Shown one piece after another: positions 5,647-7,108 of a stretch of DNA of 7,108 bases. The stretch is from Nitrospira sp. (GTDB taxonomy: Bacteria; Nitrospirota; Nitrospiria; Nitrospirales; Nitrospiraceae), in contig SWDL01000390.1 in NCBI GenBank assembly GCA_005116795.1, positions 1 through 7,108 of the forward strand. The letters run 5' to 3'. The translations under genes and the position numbers were made by a program. Every line of letters begins with the position of its first letter. Positions within the stretch are counted from its first letter, which is position 1. The notes beneath the pieces were generated by a model, which was given only the letters and a program-made list of their open reading frames with translations, was not told where the DNA came from and did no database searches.

Positions 5647-6117
5647 TTCCTTCTTCATCTGTTGCGCGAGGTAGTTTTCCAGGCCGACCTGCTTGATCGT
5701 TTCAATCTGCGTTTCGATCCAGTCGATGTGCGCATCGACGTCCTCGGCCATGTCTTCCAGCATGTGGCGGGTGGTGAAATCGCCGACCTTGGTGCAGTGG
5801 ACGATTCCGTCCGAGAGGATCTTCAGCATGTCCTGTTCAGCCTTGAGGTCGACCTTCAATTGCTCGGGAACCGTTTCGCCCACCTGGACCGTGCTGAGCC
5901 GTTGCATGTTGGGGACGCCCTCCAGATAGAGGAGGTGTCCGATCAGATCGTCCGCATCCTTCATTTCGTCGATGCTGCGTTCCCGAATCTTGGCATGCAG
6001 CCGTTCATAGCCCCAGTTCCCGCACATTTTCGCATGGATAAAATACTGGTTGACGGCGGTGAGGTCGGCCGTCAGAATCTTATTCAGCAACTCGATGACG
6101 CCGTCTTTGGCTTGCAT
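5638..6117 (-). CDS. bfr: Bacterioferritin, heme-type subunit with degenerate ferroxidase site
   Basis: A 159-residue subunit of the 24-mer iron-storage shell; the usual length is about 158. The ATG at 6117 has GGAGG 8 nt upstream (6130-6126), so the in-frame codons before it are not used. The family core is clear: LNKILTADLTAVNQYF, the block around Met52, YLEGVPN, HIDWIETQIE and GLENYL. Met52, which binds heme between subunits, is present. Of the six ferroxidase ligands known in E. coli Bfr, Glu51, Glu94 and His130 are kept, while positions 18, 54 and 127 are Asp, Asp and Val instead of Glu, His and Glu. It therefore resembles the heme-binding partner in two-subunit bacterioferritins, such as Synechocystis BfrA, rather than the iron-oxidising one. 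It lies downstream of bfd on the same strand. Confidence 0.95.
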   Translation of the reverse strand: MQAKDGVIELLNKILTADLTAVNQYFIHAKMCGNWGYERLHAKIRERSIDEMKDADDLIGHLLYLEGVPNMQRLSTVQVGETVPEQLKVDLKAEQDMLKILSDGIVHCTKVGDFTTRHMLEDMAEDVDAHIDWIETQIETIKQVGLENYLAQQMKKEAS

Positions 6118-6170
6118 GGCTGAGACCTCCAATGGGCGACACAGGCCGCCCCGCTTTGCACTCCGTGGGA

Positions 6171-6199
6171 AGCCGGAATCGTCTCCTCGACTGCCGGCT
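6171..6199 (-). other. Hairpin in the leader of bfr
   Basis: AGCCGG (6171-6176) and CCGGCT (6194-6199) pair perfectly, with an inner TCG/CGA helix closing a TCTCCT loop. It lies just after the predicted transcription start of the bfr promoter and well upstream of the ribosome site. A role in RNA stability or partial termination after bfd is possible. No T-run follows, so it is not a standard terminator. Confidence 0.3.
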
Positions 6200-6207
6200 C
6201 ACGAATC

Positions 6208-6236
6208 AGTATCTCGATCTGGGATGATTAAGTCAA
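6208..6236 (-). promoter_or_regulatory. Second promoter, specific to bfr
   Basis: On the minus strand TTGACT (6236-6231, 5 of 6), a 17-bp spacer and GATACT (6213-6208, 4 of 6). The -35 box overlaps the last codons of bfd. It would start transcription near 6201 and give bfr an 84-nt leader independent of the bfd promoter. Confidence 0.45.
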
Positions 6237-6446
6237 TGAAGAGCTGCGAGCGGGACAAGCGGCAAAGCAGGGGAGAGATTCGGCCGCCAGGGTCGCTGCG
6301 CAGTCGATGTGGTCTGCACAACGTCCACAGCAGTCGGAGTCATCCCACCCGAAGCGCGTGATCAGGCGCTCGGGCTCAGTGAGACCGGCTTCGCCGGCCT
6401 GCCGAATGTCCGACTCCGTCAATCCTTTGCAGAGGCAGATATACAT
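6228..6446 (-). CDS. bfd: Bacterioferritin-associated ferredoxin
   Basis: A 72-residue [2Fe-2S] protein that passes electrons to bacterioferritin heme so that stored iron is reduced and released as Fe2+. The family pattern is plain: MYICLCKGLTE at the start gives Cys4 and Cys6, and CCGRC gives Cys40 and Cys43 (E. coli Bfd uses 4, 6, 38 and 41); Cys39 is an extra neighbour. The C-terminal tail, including Cys49, Cys60 and Cys64, is a little longer than in the 64-residue E. coli protein. The ATG at 6446 has AGAGGAG 6 nt upstream (6459-6453). It precedes bfr on the same strand with a 110-nt gap. A near-consensus promoter and a Fur-like box lie upstream, which suggests that low iron induces it. 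Confidence 0.95.
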   Translation of the reverse strand: MYICLCKGLTESDIRQAGEAGLTEPERLITRFGWDDSDCCGRCADHIDCAATLAAESLPCFAACPARSSSLT

Positions 6447-6507
6447 GCGACGCTCCTCTGACCGGAAGGGCCGAACGGTTTGCTGCGTAGCGGCCGAATG
6501 TCGATGA

Positions 6508-6522
6508 TGAAAACCATTCTCA
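6508..6522. promoter_or_regulatory. Fur-like operator before bfd
   Basis: TGAAAAC-C-ATTCTCA matches the 7-1-7 Fur box (TGATAAT-N-ATTATCA) at 11 of 14 arm positions. It lies about 5-20 bp downstream of the predicted bfd start site, where a bound repressor would block transcription. The AT-rich tract next to it (6521-6538, three CAATTT-like hexamers) could hold extra Fur units. Confidence 0.6.
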
Positions 6523-6533
6523 ATTTCAATTTC

Positions 6534-6562
6534 AATATACGCGGCGTCCGGCAGAGTGTCAA
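6534..6562 (-). promoter_or_regulatory. Near-consensus sigma70 promoter of bfd
   Basis: On the minus strand a perfect TTGACA (6562-6557), a 17-bp spacer and TATATT (6539-6534, 5 of 6). The predicted start is near 6527, giving bfd a leader of about 80 nt. This is the strongest promoter in the window, as expected for a gene held off by a repressor. Confidence 0.75.
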
Positions 6563-6590
6563 GGGGGATTGTGAGGGGTAATCGTTCGGG

Positions 6591-7108
6591 CTAGCGGGCG
6601 GTCCGTTCCAGCTCTTCGACCATGCCACGGATGGTATCGAAGCCGGATTGCCAGAAGGCTTCGGAACGCATGTCCACGCCGACGTCGCTGAGAATCGCCG
6701 CGGGACTCTTGGACCCCCCGGACTCCAGCAAGCTCAGATACTTCGACACGAAAGCGGCGCCCTCCCGCTTGTAGCGCTGGTAGAGCGCCAGGACAAGGAG
6801 ATTGCCGAAGCTGTAGGCGTAGCAGTAGAAGGGGCTGGCGTAGAGATGGGGAATGGTCAGCCATTCCCAGCGGAACTCATCCGGGACCGGGACGGTCTTG
6901 CCGAACTGTTCCCGCAAGTCAGCCAGATAGGTGGCAGCCAGGTCGGTGGCCGTGGCGCCACCGGCGAGCATCGTATGGGCCTTCCGTTCAAAGGCGACGA
7001 AGGAGGCTTGCCGCTGCACGGTGGCATAGATGTCATCCAACTGGGCGATCAGTAGCCCCTGCTTCACGCAACGGTCTGTCTCGTTGGACATCAAGGCATC
7101 GGAGAGGA
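6591..7108 (-). CDS. pepF: Oligoendopeptidase F, C-terminal part (5' end outside the window)
   Basis: About 171 C-terminal residues of an M3-family zinc metallopeptidase that cleaves short peptides in the cytoplasm. The frame stays open to the window edge (…LSDALMSNETD), so the start and the HExxH zinc motif lie outside; a start at 7094 or the ATG beside it would not be real. Family marks seen are RQASFVAFE near the upstream end, then WLTIPHLYASPFYCYAYSFG, LLVLALYQRYKREG, YLSLLESGGSKSP and a terminal FWQSGFDTI. These match the helical C-terminal domain of PepF, including the conserved His/Tyr region that lines the substrate site in M3 enzymes. The TAG at 6593-6591 is 28 bp upstream of the bfd -35 box. 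No terminator is seen in between. Confidence 0.92.
   Translation of the reverse strand, partial: LSDALMSNETDRCVKQGLLIAQLDDIYATVQRQASFVAFERKAHTMLAGGATATDLAATYLADLREQFGKTVPVPDEFRWEWLTIPHLYASPFYCYAYSFGNLLVLALYQRYKREGAAFVSKYLSLLESGGSKSPAAILSDVGVDMRSEAFWQSGFDTIRGMVEELERTAR

Noticed and set aside
5662..6123. 153-codon plus-strand frame opposite bfr
   Set aside because: Antisense of bacterioferritin, with no ribosome site or family signature of its own.
6507..6535. Alternative bfd promoter TTGAAA-N17-TTTCAT on the minus strand
   Set aside because: It overlaps the Fur-like box, and both hexamers are weaker than the TTGACA-N17-TATATT pair just upstream.

Overview
The window is GC-rich, densely packed bacterial chromosome, apparently from a diderm: it encodes a lipobox lipoprotein, two proteins with Sec-type signal peptides, and a bacterioferritin/Bfd pair. 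The general protein character (Cys-rich small ferredoxins, an Ald, a long RelA/SpoT-type protein, oligoendopeptidase F) gives an impression of Nitrospirota (Nitrospira-like). That placement is recognition only, not a search result. I see no insertion sequence, CRISPR array or phage gene.

Layout. (1) 55-1258, minus strand: alanine dehydrogenase followed 23 nt later by tRNA-Pro(CGG), probably one transcript, with a TATAAT-type promoter near 1302. (2) 1416-1763, minus: a small lipoprotein. (3) 1891 to about 3371, plus: four tightly spaced small genes behind a good sigma70-type promoter. They are a Cys4 zinc-ribbon-like protein, a thioredoxin-like [2Fe-2S] ferredoxin, an unrecognised 137-residue protein and a ferredoxin with altered cluster motifs. 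(4) About 3371-4333, plus: the C-terminal half (TGS, helical, zinc-finger and ACT domains) of a RelA/SpoT (p)ppGpp synthetase/hydrolase, joined abruptly and out of frame to the ferredoxin. Its catalytic N-terminal half is absent. (5) 4348-4851, minus: exported DUF192 protein with a promoter so close to its ATG that the mRNA is probably leaderless. (6) 5035-5637, plus: a flavodoxin/WrbA-like protein with a signal peptide. (7) 5638-6446, minus: bacterioferritin and its ferredoxin Bfd, with a near-consensus promoter and a Fur-like box in front of bfd and a second promoter in front of bfr. (8) 6591 to the window edge, minus: C-terminal part of oligoendopeptidase F.

How the parts fit. The bfd-bfr block is an iron storage and release module: Bfd reduces bacterioferritin to free iron, and the promoter layout would let low iron switch on bfd while bfr keeps its own promoter. 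The Bfr subunit keeps the heme-ligand Met52 but has lost three of six ferroxidase ligands, so it probably needs a second, catalytic Bfr subunit encoded elsewhere. The four-gene plus-strand operon looks like an uncharacterised small electron-transfer set. The most puzzling spot is the ferredoxin/RelA junction near 3370, which is a genuine deletion, a pseudogene or an assembly misjoin; sequence alone cannot decide.
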